The notes under the pieces were generated by a model. It was not told where the DNA came from, ran no database searches, and saw only the letters and a list, made by a program, of their open reading frames with translations. Made by a program: the position numbers and the translations under genes. Below are positions 6,159 to 6,772 of a stretch of 6,772 nt of DNA, piece after piece (position 1 is the stretch's first letter; every line of letters begins with the position of its first letter). This stretch comes from Lachnospiraceae bacterium UBA7481 (GTDB lineage: Bacteria > Bacillota > Clostridia > Lachnospirales > Lachnospiraceae): assembly GCA_002478505.1 (NCBI GenBank), contig DLOP01000030.1:41349-48120 (forward strand), read 5' to 3'.

Positions 6159-6772
6159 ATGGAAATAATCGAGATCTTTAAAGCAATACTATTCGGAATT
6201 CTGGAAGGAATCACGGAATGGCTACCGGTCAGCAGCACGGGGCATCTGATTTTATTAAATGAATGGGTACAGTTTAATATCTGCGAATCGGAAGAAAAGC
6301 TGGCAGCCTTTATGGAAGTATTTGATGTGGTCATTCAGCTGGGAGCGATCCTTGCAGTGTTGATCATCTTCTTTAAAGATATCTGGCCCTTTGGGTGGAA
6401 GAAAGCGAAGGCTTCCGCGGAGGATATTGCAAAAGAAAAAACAGGGTGGAGTTTTGGCAGGATCTTGGTATGGAAAGATATTATTTTCCTATGGGTCAAG
6501 ATCTTCGTAGCGTGTATTCCGGCGATGATCTATGGATTTCTGCTGGATAGCTGGATGGAAGAGAAGATGGCGCCTTATAAACCTGTCATCGTGGCTGTGA
6601 TGCTGATCCTGGTGGGAATTGTATTTATTGTGGCGGAAAATCACTATAAAGGGAAACAGGCAAAGATTATAACTTCAGATGCGTTGGATTACCGCCTTGC
6701 TTTTTGGATTGGTGTATTTCAGTTGGTTGCAGCGGTTCTGCCCGGCACCAGCCGTTCCGGAGCAACGATTTC
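6159..6772 (+). CDS. uppP: Undecaprenyl-diphosphate phosphatase, 3' end cut by window edge
   Basis: Integral membrane phosphatase (BacA/UppP family) that converts undecaprenyl diphosphate to undecaprenyl phosphate, recycling the lipid carrier for peptidoglycan and other wall polymers; overproduction is known to give bacitracin resistance. The visible 204 residues cover most of a protein usually 260-290 long. Motif one is complete: EGITEWLPVSSTGH with Glu16, Glu20, Ser25, Ser26 and His29. Motif two, PGTSRSGAT, is at 195-203 with the essential Arg199, just before the edge. Hydrophobic helices lie at about 66-81 (VVIQLGAILAVLIIFF), around 111-128 (IIFLWVKIFVACIPAMIY), 142-160 and 181-195. A charged loop at about 83-105 separates the first of these from the second. 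ATG 6159 is the start because it begins the conserved EIFKAILFGILEG segment; its ribosome site is weak (AGG ten bases upstream). Identification is secure. Confidence 0.95.
   Translation, partial: MEIIEIFKAILFGILEGITEWLPVSSTGHLILLNEWVQFNICESEEKLAAFMEVFDVVIQLGAILAVLIIFFKDIWPFGWKKAKASAEDIAKEKTGWSFGRILVWKDIIFLWVKIFVACIPAMIYGFLLDSWMEEKMAPYKPVIVAVMLILVGIVFIVAENHYKGKQAKIITSDALDYRLAFWIGVFQLVAAVLPGTSRSGATI

Noticed and set aside
1..6772. CRISPR array, tRNA/rRNA, insertion sequence, phage or toxin-antitoxin genes
   Set aside because: No spaced direct repeats, clover-leaf or rRNA-like sequence, transposase or integrase motifs, or small paired toxin-antitoxin frames were found by reading the sequence.

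Overview
The window reads as an ordinary chromosomal stretch of a Bacillota genome, most probably a Clostridia member of the Lachnospiraceae type. The grounds are moderate GC, strong AGGAGG-like ribosome binding sites, heavy use of AGA/AGG arginine codons, a short bacterial type glucose-6-phosphate isomerase, and short gaps between genes all on the + strand. The family level placement is inference from gene content and sequence style; no rRNA or other phylogenetic marker lies in the window.

Layout: (1) bases 1-1215 are the 3' nine tenths of pgi (glucose-6-phosphate isomerase), cut by the window edge and closed by a clear intrinsic terminator at 1260-1296. (2) The 1297-1441 gap holds a striking composite palindrome (1342-1414): a perfect 12-bp hairpin followed directly by a foldable three-way-junction unit that contains a perfect TATAAT. 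(3) Four + strand genes follow with gaps of about 63, 40 and 24 bases and no visible terminator between them: a D-2-hydroxyacid dehydrogenase, a cardiolipin synthase, a fold-type I PLP aminotransferase and a patatin-like phospholipase. They could form one transcription unit. (4) After a 54-base AT-rich gap, with a candidate promoter whose spacer carries a 13-base palindrome, comes uppP (undecaprenyl-diphosphate phosphatase), cut by the right edge of the window.

Functional reading: pgi is central glycolysis and is separated from the rest by its terminator. The dehydrogenase and the aminotransferase both act on 2-oxo acid type substrates. Cardiolipin synthase, the patatin-like lipase and UppP all act on membrane lipids or the lipid carrier of wall synthesis. 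The envelope theme is suggestive, but nothing shows that these genes work as one pathway. All conserved catalytic motifs I could check are present, and no gene is frameshifted or broken except at the window edges.

I see no sign of a new multi-gene system, mobile element with a transposase, phage gene, CRISPR array or RNA gene. The most unusual part is the palindromic intergenic element at 1342-1414.
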